From positions 62,001 to 126,000 of the forward strand of contig CAJNOQ010000004.1 of the NCBI GenBank assembly GCA_905250885.1: a stretch of 64,000 nucleotides of DNA, written 5' to 3'. Below, piece by piece: positions 51,881 through 64,000 of this stretch. The stretch's first letter is position 1, and every line of letters starts with the position of its first letter. This DNA is from Didymodactylos carnosus. Its lineage: Eukaryota > Rotifera > Eurotatoria > Philodinida > Philodinidae. A program made the position numbers and the translations under genes. Under the pieces are notes generated by a model that saw only the letters and a program-made list of their open reading frames with translations, searched no databases and was not told where the DNA came from.

Positions 51881-53565
51881 TTAACGATCAATATCAAATA
51901 AATAGCTACAATATTCAAAAACAAGATAGGCAATTGTCGACGCTGGCAACACTTTCATTAGATTAGGTATACTCCCATAATAAAATCCGCGCCATCCATC
52001 TATACGCCATATTTTACCGATCATTTCAAATAAACTTTCTTGAACAATCTGATATTGTTGACGAGTTCTTACCAAATAGAATGGATACGCTGAATACATG
52101 GCACATATTGAACTAATATTCGATAACATAACTAATGTGAACATTGATGGTTCTTCGAGAGACGTTACTTTTTCACGATATAAACGTCTTAAATATTCAT
52201 ATAGAGCAAAATCAACTCCAGCCGCTGGAAAAACACCAATTGAATTTGCCAGATAACCACGATACCATATTCTCCATCCTTCAGCATTATACAGTTTTCT
52301 TATTAATTCAAATATTGTCTTGTATTGGCCAGTTGTTCGCATAGCAGCCTGTGTTTTCAGAACTTCTGCAATACAAGAAAAAGATACGATCATAAAGTTT
52401 ATGATATCTTGTGTTTACCCACCCAATGGATAAATACATGTCTGCGCCAGAAAACCTGATAAACATCCAAAGCCAAATAATTCTTTACTTGATATTGGAC
52501 TAATAATCAACTCATCATAATCCCCACGCATTTCTCTTAAAGTTTCAAATATTCCTTGTCGAATAGCCATTTCAGGTGTCATTTTGAATACAGCTGTCAA
52601 TGAAAAGAAGAAAAACAAATAAATAGATTACCATAAAGAAGTTAAGAAATGCTAACCTATCCCATTGCCTCTCCAAAATGATTTTACTCCTCCTTCGGCA
52701 TATAATTTTGATGCTGTTGAAAACACTTTTGCTTTCCCCGTAGCTTGCATGTAGATTTTTAGCCTATCGAGAGGTGCTGAAGCTGTTCGTGATACCATTC
52801 CTTGAAAAAATAAAAATAAATACTAAAGTTTGTAATTGTCTCTTTCATTATTTACTAACTGTAATATTATTATCTATTTGTACCTGATATAGCTCCAGCA
52901 ATGAAATGTCTTGCCCAAAATCCATTTTCATGTTCTTTTTCTGTATATGAATTTGGCATTGTTTGTTCATTTATCGTATCCAGTTGTACACCTCTTCTCC
53001 ATGATCGTAATGATGCTTCTAATTCTGTACTTGGTGCAAAACGAAAATATTGCATCCATTCATCAAGTCCAATTGTTAGACTCTTATCGCGATCAATGAC
53101 TTCAATAATTTTCATCAAATCTTTCTTTTTCAATACTACTTTCAGTCGACTAAATGCTTTGGCTAATTCTAGTGGATCTACAACTCCATCTTTGTTTAAA
53201 TCGATTTCGTCAAAACTTTCACAGCACAAAAAAAGAAAATGAAAAATCGTTTAAATAAACAACTAAATTTCTTCTATATAGTTAATATACCTTAATTTTA
53301 ATTGTTTTTCTCGTTCTAGCATTATTTCTAAAAATGTTTTTGTATCAATTCTATCGCCTTTCGGTTTTAATGACGAAAGAAATCGTCTTACTTGTTTCTT
53401 TACTTCTTGTTTCGGATGAATATCATCCATTTCTTGGAGAGCATTAGCTAGATCAGTCACTTTTACTCGTCCAGTTTTATCTTTATCCAAATTATCTATC
53501 AGTGATTGTAATTTTGCCATATCAATCTCATCCAAATTAGATGAGCGCTTTTTCCTCGTAAACAT
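51881..53565 (-). CDS. SLC25A24: Ca2+-dependent ATP-Mg/Pi mitochondrial carrier (SCaMC)
   Basis: Exons within 53263-53565, 52870-53229, ~52660-52800, 52415-52610 and 51881-52370. The N-terminal regulatory domain has EF-hands: DNLDKDKTGRVKVTDLANAL, FDEIDLNKDGVVDPLELAKA and EVIDRDKSLTIGLDEWMQYF. The carrier domain has six helices with the PxxxxK/R repeats APLDRLK, YPLEVLKTQ (across an exon junction) and YPFYLVRTR, and the FWRGNG, IWYRGY and GFYYGSIPN motifs. These carriers sit in the inner mitochondrial membrane and exchange ATP-Mg for phosphate when cytosolic calcium binds the EF-hands. Start at 53565 is the first ATG before the EF-hand domain. Assignment to SLC25A24 versus A23/A25 is not possible by eye. 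Confidence 0.9.
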
Positions 53566-56139
53566 CTTTTGTTATTAATGGTAAATTTTAATTCTTCATA
53601 ATGCATATAACAAAGTTAGATGATCCAATAAGTTCATTCTTGAAGCTATAGAATATCTATCATACATCTAGAAATAATGATTAACGATGTATATCAGAAA
53701 GAATTGCTTCATTTATTATAAACTTTCTCATCTTATCATATGGCTATCTTGAACCATATCATTAGAAAAGATTTCATTAAACTATCGTAATCTTTCTATT
53801 TATCTAACTTTATTCTGTCGGCTTTCTTTATTGGGATTCTACAAACTAGAGTACTCTAAGTTTAATCTACCAACAAGAAAAGTCTAAATTCATATTCTTT
53901 TTTGGCTGAAATTAGACGTTTTTTTAACGTACACTTTCAGACATAATCTGACATTGATAGAAAATAAACAAAATGTGTATAATCGCGAGTTGACCCTGTA
54001 TTTTCCCCAAGAGTCAGATTTTTCTCTATAAAGAAATTTATTTCGTTTGATATTAGAATAATTTTACTAAAACTAACATGTACATATGAATTGAAAACAA
54101 AAATATAGTTTTTCTACTACACATTTGAGTGTATAATAATAATATTATTAATTATATTTAAAATATTACAGAAGTCAAAATGTACTTCAGTATTTGATAA
54201 CAAAAAAATGAACAAAACCAAGTCCATAATCGTGATCAGCGTCGAAAACCGAATCAAGTGATGTATTTTGTGGAAAAAAAAGTTTTTCGGCAAGCTTTAT
54301 AAAACGCATCACTTGATTCGGTTTTCGACGCTGATCACGATTATGGACTTGGTTTTGCAATAAAGTGTTTTCTTCATCGAGAAAAACACAAAAGAAAGTT
54401 ATATCGTACTTTTCTTTCTTGTTTTTTGGGGGAAAGGAAAGCGGGAAAGTAAAAAACTTTCCTTTCTCAAAAGAAAGAAAAATCAATTTTTACTTTCCTT
54501 TTTTTGTGGGAAAGAAAGAGAAAGTGCCACCCTTATTATCGATTGCTGATCCGAGTGAGCCACCTGAGATTCTACGATGAGCGATTAATATTAAATCAGT
54601 TGTGGATTTCAAATTCGATTAATAGACGGTTGGTAACGATAACGTATTCTGACGAACAAAAAATAAAGATCAATCACCCATTCATTTCTGAACCACTTGC
54701 GCATAAATATTTTGTTTAATATTTGTTTTCTAAACAAACATAATTACTCATCATCATTGCATTCTAACTCGATATCCGTTGTATCACACGGCTGCTCATT
54801 ATACAATTTATCATACTGATTTTCTATGATAATCACCATTTTTCTCAAAAATCAGCATTTACGTTCGATATATCTGTAAAAAGTAACATGGATGAGATAT
54901 TGTCTTAATTTTGATTCGACAGTTGTTTCAATGAAACTTTTTGTTTAACAAATTACTTTGTTACTATATAGTTGTGCTAATCCACTGGTTTTTTAGATGA
55001 CACCTTAAGTCTGTAAAACTTATACAATAATAAAATATTGTTACACATCGAGAAACATAGAAATATTTTTGTATTTCTCGTTTGTCTTTTCTTTCCTCCT
55101 GTTATCTTTTTTCAACATGATCGACCTTATTCAATCTAAATTATTAATCTCTTATTCTTTCTCCTTTCCGTATATTATCGATATATAAGAGATACACGGT
55201 GATTCATAACTATATATAACGAGGGATAAACAATACTATATAATCGAAAATGATTTCTCGCGTTAGTATCAGAAACGACGAAATATTTTTATTTTCGGGA
55301 TATCATAGTAGAAAGAAACAATCTCAGAAAATGATGATTTTTTGTCAACACGAGCTCGTTGAAATTGCCTATAATGTACAGAGATCGATCAGCATTTAAA
55401 ATGTCTGTCAAGTCAAGAGAAAAGATCGAGGAAAAAGAGTATTTTTTTCTTTAATTATGTGAAATTGTACTTTCATAGTTTTGTAATTATATTTTTGTCA
55501 CAAAAATAACAAAAGAACGATACACTGACTAAGTAAAAAGTACGTTTACGCTTGAAAAAAGTTTGAAAAAAGTGATCAGACCATACACTCAAATTAGAGT
55601 GATTAGAGAAAACATTCAGCTTTTTGAAAAGCAGAATAGTAACGAGTGAATAAACAAAAGATTAGAAAAATAACGAAGCAAAAAAGTAGCTAGATTACAA
55701 TAAAATGCCAAGGTAATAGGAGAAAAACAACAATAACAGCAAATATCACCGGTGATGGATAAATTTTCAAAGAATAAAAAATAAACACTATTCAGCAATA
55801 AATCGTTGTATTTTATTTCAAATAAACATTGGATAGAGCATGATAAATGCTAAACAAGACTAGTTGTTTTAATCAGAAAAAATAGGTTTATTCTAAACAA
55901 TAATGCAAAACAGGCATTGAATAAACAAATTCCCTCATTCGTCTGTAGTCTGTTAAACTGTTTCTTCTAAGATCTGTTGCTTTCAGCGTGTATACTAATT
56001 GATTGTAGATTTGAAATATAATATAAAAAACTTGCGTGAATAAAGTGAACAAATGATCACAGACTAAAATGTGATGCAAAAATTGTTTCTAATTTTTGTT
56101 ATCGCTCCATCAAAAGAAGTTGAACTTAGAAAATCACAA
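53566..56139. other. 2.6-kb intergenic region with one perfect hairpin
   Basis: No gene recognised. It contains the perfect inverted repeat at 54213-54357 and, just right of it (about 54360-54530), a polypurine/polypyrimidine-rich stretch of GAAAG and CTTTC runs. The rest is AT-rich. Confidence 0.5.
54213..54357. repeat. Perfect 51-bp inverted repeat
   Basis: 54213-54263 and 54307-54357 are exact reverse complements (start CAAAACCAAGTCC, inner end AAGTGATG) around a 43-base loop. Pairing weakens but partly continues into the loop. No coding content; the short frame crossing it is an artefact. No target duplication seen. Confidence 0.95.
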
Positions 56140-57493
56140 CTAGAGAATAGGCTGATATTTTTTGTCAAATTTACCAGTCAAAACTTGAATAACATAATTG
56201 ATTATCGTTGGATGTTTCAATATAGCTAAATGTTCCACACCAGGTAATTCTAAACTTTTAATATCTTGAGTTTGTTTATCAGTCCATTTTTGAAATGCTA
56301 ATAAACTGCGAATATTAACAGTACCGTCACCATTATCGTATGACACAGTGGGTTGCAAATCAGGAAATGTACGCTCATCATATAATAAAACACCTGGTGT
56401 TGACATTTGACTACTGTAAAGTGCGTGTACTTCGATTTCGGGTGGTTTTAATTCATCTACAAGATCTTTTACATTTAGCCAAAACTGATAGCCAGTTGGA
56501 TAATTAATATCAGTAAAAAATTCTTTATAATTTTGAACAGTATAATTTTTAAACGGAGTTGCTACTAATACTTCATCTGCAGACCAAAAGTTTGGACTTG
56601 GCATAACAAACGCAGTACTAGGTGCGGAACGTTGATAAGGTCTTACTCGTATTGGTGAAACAACATATACCTAAAGGGAGAACAAAAATATCCTGAACCG
56701 AAAAGTCCGCTTGTCGAACTTACATCGATATTATCGCCGCTGGCCATCAAACGTAATGCTTTAACAGCTCCAGCCCATGGTGCTGCAATTGTAACCATTG
56801 ATCGAATATATTTTTCTTTAAATTCCGGTGTTATGTGATGAAGCCAATACAAAGCAAATGGACCGCCCATACTGTGTGTAATTAGGACAATTTTCGTTTG
56901 ATTATTTTTTTCATATGTATCCATGACTAAATTTGTTAAATTAAGAAAATAATCACCTTGTTCGTCCGGTGCACGCCGAAAATCATATCTAAAAAGAAAA
57001 GTGATATTAAGAAAAAGAAAGATTAGTTTAGATCATGAACTTACGGCGCACCTCGTAGATTAAGTCCACGTGTGTAACCCAGAGCAACTAAAGATCGAAC
57101 AATTGGAGCAAAATAAGATGAATAAGATAAGCCACTTGAATCAAAATATTCAATTGTTGATGTTTGACCAAAACCAGGTATTTGAACATCCACACCATCT
57201 TGATTTGATGTTTTATTAGTAGTTGAATTATAGATTAAAAGCATATTATTAACAAAACAATCAATTACTTCCGGTAATAATAAACGTACATCCAACCATA
57301 ATTCAAACCAATTTGAATGACGAGAACACCAAAGATGTGGTACACTGGAACGATTTAATTTACCCCATATTTGAGAGCCGGCGTTACCAGGTATAAAGAT
57401 AGCTGGATATTGTATATCATCACTTGTAACAAAGTCAAAAGTGGACAATGACGAAAAAACAATTAACACAATAGACAGAAAATAAAAACTCAT
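56140..57493 (-). CDS. PLA2G15: Lysosomal phospholipase A2 group XV (LCAT family)
   Basis: Three exons, 57045-57493, 56724-56988 and 56140-56670, give 414 residues; human PLA2G15 has 412. A signal peptide (MSFYFLSIVLIVFSSLSTFD) comes first. PAIFIPGNAGSQIWGKL is the N-terminal oxyanion region and WCSRHSNWFELWLD the lid region. The nucleophile serine lies in THSMGGP, APWAGAVKALRLMASGDN follows, then the catalytic aspartate in NGDGTVN and histidine in GVEHLAIL. All three triad residues are present. The enzyme deacylates phospholipids and makes 1-O-acylceramide in the acidic lysosome. I chose the ATG at 57493 over one 48 nt upstream because it begins directly at the signal peptide. Confidence 0.93.
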
Positions 57494-59189
57494 AGTAATA
57501 ATCTCTTTTTGGATAAAAAAAGAAAACACTATGAAAAACAAATATGTAAGCTCATTTAAAAAAGCTTGGAAAAAAAGAAAAATATGTACAACGGAAAAAA
57601 GTGAATGTGTTTCGATAAGATAGACAATAAACTATCTAAAACAGACATGATTTGAGAAGACAGTAATATTCCTTTTACCGTCTCTAATTCTTGGGTTAGT
57701 TCTTCCTAATCAAACTCTACAGCAATTAAAACAGTTTGCCTTTGTATCAGAAATCTGAGTTACGTGACAGTAGTAACGTTTGCCATTTTTTCGAAACTGT
57801 TCATTCGATGGATGACAACAATGAAAATATTTCGTTTTAATTTATTATCAACAAAGTGCTTATAGTAAATTTTTTTACATAAATTCTGTTCGAATATTAA
57901 TGAGAAAAAGCTTCAGAATTTACATTAACCTTATTCGTAGTAGAACTTCTCACCCATGTCGTCCTAATCGGAAAGAAATAACTGATTAAGTATAATCACG
58001 ATTTTTCGAAATTTCGGTTAATCGATGGTTTTTGCTGGTGGTATAGCAATTAAGCGCACGATAAATCCGCTGATTAGTTGCGCTTAACCTCTTGAATGCC
58101 GTTATTTTTCCTCTTCCGCGTCCAAAGGCATGCATATGTAAAAAAACGATTAAATATCTCTCTTTGCGTTCTGTTGTTTTCGTCACATGTGTTCCTCTGA
58201 CACTTTTTTTCGTTAAAACAATAAAACGACAAAGCATATGCAATATATAAAATTTCCTTCATGTCATCGGCAGATGCCTTACGGCATTCAAGAGGTTAAC
58301 CAATCATTTCGGATTTTGACAGTATAGGAATATAGCGAAAGTTAAGAGGAAATCCTCAATTGATTGCCCATAATCAAGCAATTTTTGGCGACATGGATAA
58401 TTCTAAGCGAGTAAAGATATTGAAATAAAAAAACAATAAAGACAATGGTAACATTTAACTGAATAAATAGTCATTTGCTTAGTAAATTTGGAACAAAACG
58501 GCATAAGCTGAGCTAGATATGGAGCGAAATAAAATAGGTTAGATTCAAAAATTAAGTATAAAACTTTACAATCAACCTGTTCTTTTACTTATTACGTTAA
58601 TTGTTAAGTTTTGCTCTTAATTTTTGCATCTGACTTATCTCGATTCTATTTATATGAGAATAGAATATATATGAATAAATAATCGCACGTTGACAGATTG
58701 ATTGGTCTCTCATAGAACCGATAGAATTGTTTTGCTGGCCTCCGTTTAGATTTTGTTTCCTATATAAAGACACATTGATGCTTTATTCATAAGCATTTCG
58801 TCGGCTGATAATAAAACTGTCATTTATCATCGTTTTTTCTACATCTCAACGTCATACATTTCGATCTCTAATCAGCGTCAGCAAAGTCAAACTTGTATTC
58901 CGGATTCTTTTTTTCTTATCATAAATAATTGCGTTTTCACTTAATCAATAGAATCAAATTAGCTCGTGTAGCTATTTCTCTCATCTTTACACACACATTA
59001 AAACTGCAGCGAGCTAAATGTCTTTACTATCGTACGGTTGTTACTTTCATACTTTGTAACCTGCTTCAATTAGTTAACTCACTCTTTTTGATTTATGGTA
59101 GACGTATATTTTTAAGACTTCATTATAGTTGTCGTTATTGTTTCTAGATTTTTATTTGTAATAAGAACTAGTCAAGATTTGTATTAACT
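57494..59189. other. 1.7-kb divergent spacer
   Basis: Between the divergent PLA2G15 and Rab GDI genes, so both promoters should be here. It contains a piggyBac-like MITE (58088-58295). Short frames across that MITE are not genes. Confidence 0.5.
58088..58295. mobile_element. piggyBac-like MITE
   Basis: A 208-bp element has perfect 15-bp terminal inverted repeats CCTCTTGAATGCCGT / ACGGCATTCAAGAGG. It is flanked on both sides by TTAA (58084-58087 and 58296-58299). TTAA duplication and ends starting CCT are the hallmarks of piggyBac elements. There is no transposase, so it was mobilised in trans. It lies in the PLA2G15-GDI promoter spacer. Confidence 0.85.
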
Positions 59190-61442
59190 ATGGATGATGA
59201 GTATGATGTTATTCTTCTTGGAACTGGCTTAAAGGTACTACAAGTATTTTATTTATTGGAGTAGTTGTTGAGATTATTTCATTTGTTGTTCAGGAATGTG
59301 TGTTGGCCGGATTACTCGGTGTGGCCGGAAAAAAGATTCTTCATATGGATCGTAACAAATATTATGGAGGAGATTCTGCATCAATGACACCACTTGAAGA
59401 TGTAAGCATTTAATCGTTTGTGTAGAAAAGCGTGAGTACTAATAAATCTATACCTTTTTGTTGTAGCTCTACACCAAATTTAATATGCCTCCTCCTCCAG
59501 CTGATACTGGTCGTGGACGTGATTGGAATGTTGATCTTATACCAAAATTTTTGATGGCAAATGGTAATTTCAGTTAACTTTCCATAATCAATCTGATTTA
59601 ATTCGTTTAGATATTTTTCAGGTCTTTTGGTGAAATTATTGATTCATACAGGTGTAACACGTTATCTGGAATTCAAGTGTATCGAAGGTAGTTATGTTTA
59701 CAAAGGCAATAAAATTCATAAAGTACCAGCTGATGAACGAGAAGCACTTTCATCATGTAAGTCAATCAGAAAATTTTCCATAAGAACAAAGTATTGAATC
59801 AATTCTTTCATATATTCTAGCATTGATGGGCTTATTTGAAAAACGTCGATTTCGAAATTTTCTTGTATGGGTCAATGACTATGATGAAAAAGATCCAAAA
59901 ACACATAAAGAGGTTTCTCCACAGACAAAAATGATTGATGCATTTAAAAAATTTGGTCTCGATCAAGATACAATTGATTTTACGGGCCATGCATTAGCAC
60001 TTCATAGCGATGATGAGTGAGAATCTATTTTCATAGTCACAATTTATTGAATATTCGGTTGTCTACCTTTCTTTGCCTTTTTAGTTATTTAGAAAAACCA
60101 GCACTGGAATCAATCAAACGTATTAAACTATATAGTGACTCTTTGGCACGCTACGGGAAATCACCATATCTTTATCCTCTTTATGGTCTTGGTGAACTTC
60201 CACAAGGATTTGCACGGCAAGAATATTTTCATTTTTCTGAAAATCGATCCGATAGCTAAATCAATAAGAAAAAATTGGTGGAGGATTATTTAGCTGGTCT
60301 TTTGTTGGGTTTCACTCAAACTAGTTTTAGTTAATTGAGAAGAAAAGCGGACCAATTTAATAACATCTTTGTTAATTTTAGTTTAAGTGCAATATATGGT
60401 GGAACATATATGTTAGATAAAGCAGTAGATGAAATTGTTTATCAAGATGGTGTTGTTATTGGTGTTAAATCAGGTGATCAAGTAGCAAAATGTAAAGCGG
60501 TTATATGTGACCCATCGTATGCACCAGATAAAGTGAAAAAAGTTGGACAAGTTATTCGTGCTATTTGTTTGTTACGTCATCCTGTCAATGTTGGTTCAAA
60601 TAATTCACCAGGATCTATACAAATAATTATTCCACAAAAACAAGTACAGCGACACAATGGTATGAAGTTAAAAAGTGTCTGTTAATAATTTCTGTTAATT
60701 TATTTTCTTTTGTAGACATTTATGTCTGTTGTATGTCGGCTGTAAATATGGTCACACCAAAAGATTGGTACGTTGCATTAGTCAGTACAACAGTAGAAAC
60801 AAATAATCCAGAAGTTGAAATAAAACCGGGTCTTGCTTTATTAGAACCAATATTTCAAAAGTAAGAAATTAGTTATTTTTGCTACAGTCATTTTTATGCA
60901 TGTTTTCCTGTTTTAGATTTGTAACAGTTAGCGATGTATATGAACCAGTTGATGATGGTGTCAATAGTAAAGTGAGTGATAAATAAAATACTAATCAATT
61001 TCTTAGCTGCTGCTTCAAATTCCCTCCCTAAAGTATAGAAAGCATTTCTGAAAACAGTTTGAGAATATCTTTTTGCCTATGGTACTTTAAAGAGTTTCTT
61101 ATTTCGTGTTATCTCTTCTGATCAACCTACTTCGTTTTTCTATTCTATATTATTTCGCTTTGTTTTTGATAAAATGTTTTTTACTCGTATTGTTCTAAAA
61201 CTAATCGAGGATGTGTTTCTACTAGTGAATGATGAAATTCGTTCAATCGATACTATTTCCAATGATGTTTTATTGTTTTTTTCTAGTTATTTATAACCAG
61301 TTCCTATGACGCCACAACTCATTTTGAATCAACATGTTTAGATATATTAGATGTTTACCGTCGAGTCACTGGTGAAGCATTTGATTTTTCAAAAATAACA
61401 AGAGGTTTAGATGCGGACGATAGTGCAGAAGGAGTGCACTAA
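59190..61442 (+). CDS. GDI2: Rab GDP dissociation inhibitor
   Basis: Ten exons: 59190-59234, 59294-59401, 59467-59563, 59622-59756, 59821-60016, 60085-60216, 60382-60659, 60716-60860, 60917-60971 and 61287-61442. They total 1347 nt and 448 residues; human GDI1 has 447. Hallmarks are the FAD-fold-like start [37 protein letters not shown] (Rab-binding platform), [20 protein letters not shown] and [15 protein letters not shown] extracts prenylated GDP-Rab proteins from membranes and returns them to donor compartments in the cytosol. Intron 6 (60217-60381) has a GC donor instead of GT. The frame is otherwise clean. GDI1 and GDI2 are vertebrate paralogues, so the symbol is nominal. Confidence 0.95.
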
Positions 61443-64000
61443 ATATATTAATTGAAACAGTTGTTTATTAATGTATGCATCTATGTTACATCATGTTGTG
61501 GAAATTTTCTTTTTTTGTTCTTGTAAGTTCTTTGTTTGATTTTTCGACGTCATAAACTTTTAAAGTATAGCATTACTGATTCTTATCTTTTCTCTTAATG
61601 TTTCATTTTTAAAGATATTTTCAAAAACTCATTTTGAGCCAACACTCTTTTTGTTTTTTTCAAGTAAATTAAGTCTAATTTAACAGGATATACTCTCTTT
61701 CATTTAACGTGTTTGTTGTTATTGTTGTTGTATTTCGCATAATGTAAGAAAAAGTAGAAACATGATGTGGAAACGTGAAGAAGCGGCCACAGTTTTTTCT
61801 TTTAACTGTTTATATCGATTAATGATGTATAAAATTGTTTACCTTTTTCTTCTTTATTCGTTCAAAAATGATAAGCATTCCAGTCCTCTATTCATATTAA
61901 CAAACAAAATTAGGACTTTTTTTTTCTCTGTAATTATCTCATGACTTATTTTTCCCTTTCTTTACATTTCTATATTTCTTTAATTGATCAATCTTGTTTT
62001 ACTCGAGTCTTGCTCTTTTACCAATTATGAGTGAAAATTTTGTTTCCTGTACCTTTTCATTAGTAAGCGGACGGATTGTGCATTATTTTGACAAGTCATG
62101 TTTTATTTATATTATATATAGAATAAATTATTATTTGTTCGTTATAAGATATTTCTACAAATGAAATAGAAAAGTATACAATGGTTGAAAGATCAGGCAG
62201 AAACGACATTATCCATGATTGGTTTGAGGTCAGCAATCTGCTGTTACTGTTGATGAAACAGTTTTCGGACATATGAAAAATCATCAGGTTTGTTGTTAAA
62301 TAAAATTCAAATCATTAAAGACAGGACACATGGTCAGTGATTCTTATCGGGAAAGGGGTTGTAGTCTGAATTTTTGACGATCTGCCGCGAAAAAAGGTTC
62401 TGATCAACCCTTTCTTTTATCTTAGTAGAGATTTGTCCGAGCATTAATAAAATGATGGTGGCTCAAATAGGGTGCAGCCTACAAGTTTAAACAACCTTTT
62501 TTCCTTTCTTTTGTTGGTCGCTTTCCGCCAGAATTTTAACGCCTTCTGGTCAAAAACCAATCGGAATTGGTGCACTCGCTTGATATGAAATGATTCTGAG
62601 TCCAGAATATCGATTGTGTTTTGAGAACTGCAAGATATGTTGCATTGACACCAGATGATTTGATGATTTCATTACTTTTACATAATAAAGGCGGTAGCTA
62701 ACGGTTCGTCATTTTCCAAGCTTGATTTCTGCATGTTAATGGGTGCAGTGTTATTTTCACTATACTTTTAATTTAATCGTGTATTGCATAAATCTAATGA
62801 TAAATCGTACGCGTTTTCACTGCTCTAATTACGATTAACTATTGATAAACTGCCTGTTATGCGGAAAATTTCTGCATGCAAAAAAGTCTATAGTAAAAAC
62901 TTAGTGCAAATTAACACGATGATCAAATAAATTATTTTTAGAATGAGTAATTTTTCTAGTAAGAGAAAGAAAATGTGCATGTTGATCTTTGAATTTAATT
63001 TTACTATTAGTTGATTTAAGCGTCATACCATACATGGTATGACATTTAACTCAAGGTACAATAACATGTCAACAAGATGTATGGAGAAAAACGAGAGAAG
63101 TAGATCTATAAGAGACATTTTACTTAAAAAAATCAATAACATCATATTTAAAAAATTTTATCTTCCTTTATTGTTTCTCGTCACATTTTAGTGATCCTTG
63201 TTTCTATGTTGTTTGCTATACTCGAGATATCTTTCGCTTACAGTTTTGTATTTAGTAAAAATGAAACAGGGTCAAGTATAGACTGATAAGAACATCATCA
63301 GATGCATATATCAGTCACTAAAAAAAGAAATTTTTTCAAAACAAAAAACATTTGATATCCAAAGATTTTCATCATTTAGTATTACATCGTAGATAATTTA
63401 AAAAGTCTGCTCTCTCTATTTTCACTTCGGATGATTATATTCTGAATTAAGTCACATTTTTCTATTTATAACTGGTAATTTGTTTTCGTATGTTTAGATT
63501 TATTTATACTGAAATAAAACTATTTCAGCTACTACTAGATATATATTGAAACGATAGATCCATCTTTAGCAACTATTCAATTCTTTTTCTGAATGTTCCG
63601 AATTGGGTTATAAAGACATTCATTACAATTCACTTGAAAATGTAAAATAATACGCCAGTTATAACAGACATTATCTCATACAAAATTCTTCTTCATGTTG
63701 CAGAGTGTCAAAATGAGTTGAGAGACAGAAGGTATGCATTCTCACACAACATCATCCGAAAATGCAATTGAGTCGAAAGAATTATTAAATAAGAGAAAGA
63801 TGCTACTGCTCGTAGAACCATAATTTTGCACTGGATGTTCCATTCAATGCTCGAATAACAAAATGCTTTCTTCCTAGTAGACAAACATTTAAGGTTCCCT
63901 GCTTGCATGGAATTCGTTTGGAAATTGAATGATCATGTTCACTAGATGTATTAATTATAAAAATATCCTGAATGTTGATTAACCATTGATCGTTATTAAG
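61443..64000. other. 2.5-kb terminal intergenic region
   Basis: GDI 3' UTR and then AT-rich DNA. A small palindrome (GTCATACCAT / ATGGTATGAC) occurs at 63022-63043. A GC-richer patch near 62340-62720 holds no recognisable gene. Confidence 0.45.

Noticed and set aside
54360-54530. Purine/pyrimidine-rich stretch as a possible triplex or origin signal
   Set aside because: Such runs are common in AT-rich intergenic DNA and no further structure supports a function.
58074-58262. Small frames in the PLA2G15-GDI spacer
   Set aside because: They fall within the piggyBac-like MITE and have no transposase motif.

Overview
This window is animal nuclear DNA. It is AT-rich (roughly 30% GC by eye), the genes are split by short GT-AG introns, mostly 50-100 nt, and they encode animal-type proteins: nicastrin, a TRPM channel, claudin-like, RNF34/RFFL, a voltage-sensing phosphatase, Rab GDI. 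The gene style resembles rotifer, especially bdelloid, genomes. That placement is an inference from composition, intron size and protein divergence; nothing in the window proves it.

Layout. 1-500 is a foldback repeat. 984-2535 (+) is the 3' part of an EGF-repeat membrane protein. 3296-5424 (-) is nicastrin. A run of minus-strand genes follows: EFCAB11-like EF-hand protein (8209-9167), FGGY carbohydrate kinase (9363-11211), SLC35E3-like transporter (13863-16276), claudin/PMP22-like protein (19386-19877), a TRPM channel (21850 to at least 29264) and an RNF34/RFFL-type E3 ligase (33407-35164). The strand then switches to ISY1 splicing factor (38319-39800), MTERF3 (41367-43067), a decayed CPSF1 copy (43423-45350) and an ATP23-family protein lacking its protease motif (45959-46855). 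The last part holds a voltage-sensing phosphatase (48490-51273, -), a Ca2+-regulated mitochondrial carrier (51881-53565, -), a PLA2G15-type lysosomal phospholipase (56140-57493, -) and Rab GDI (59190-61442, +). Spaces between genes are 0.2-4 kb and mostly featureless AT-rich DNA.

The genes do not form one pathway; they are ordinary eukaryotic neighbours with separate promoters. Loose themes recur: calcium (EF-hand protein, TRPM channel, EF-hand carrier), mitochondria (MTERF3, ATP23-like, carrier) and the endomembrane system (nicastrin, SLC35E3, PLA2G15, GDI).

The most notable signals are the ATP23 homologue whose HExxH motif is replaced by NGLVQ in an open 298-residue frame; a 19-nt microexon carrying the selectivity-filter motif of the TRPM channel; a GC-AG intron in Rab GDI; the intron-bearing, internally deleted CPSF1 pseudogene; and several small non-autonomous DNA transposons, including a hAT-like element with an 8-bp duplication in a TRPM intron, a piggyBac-like element flanked by TTAA, nested inverted-repeat elements, and a perfect 51-bp inverted repeat. 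I saw no rRNA, convincing tRNA, CRISPR array or retroviral remnant, and nothing I could call a wholly new system.
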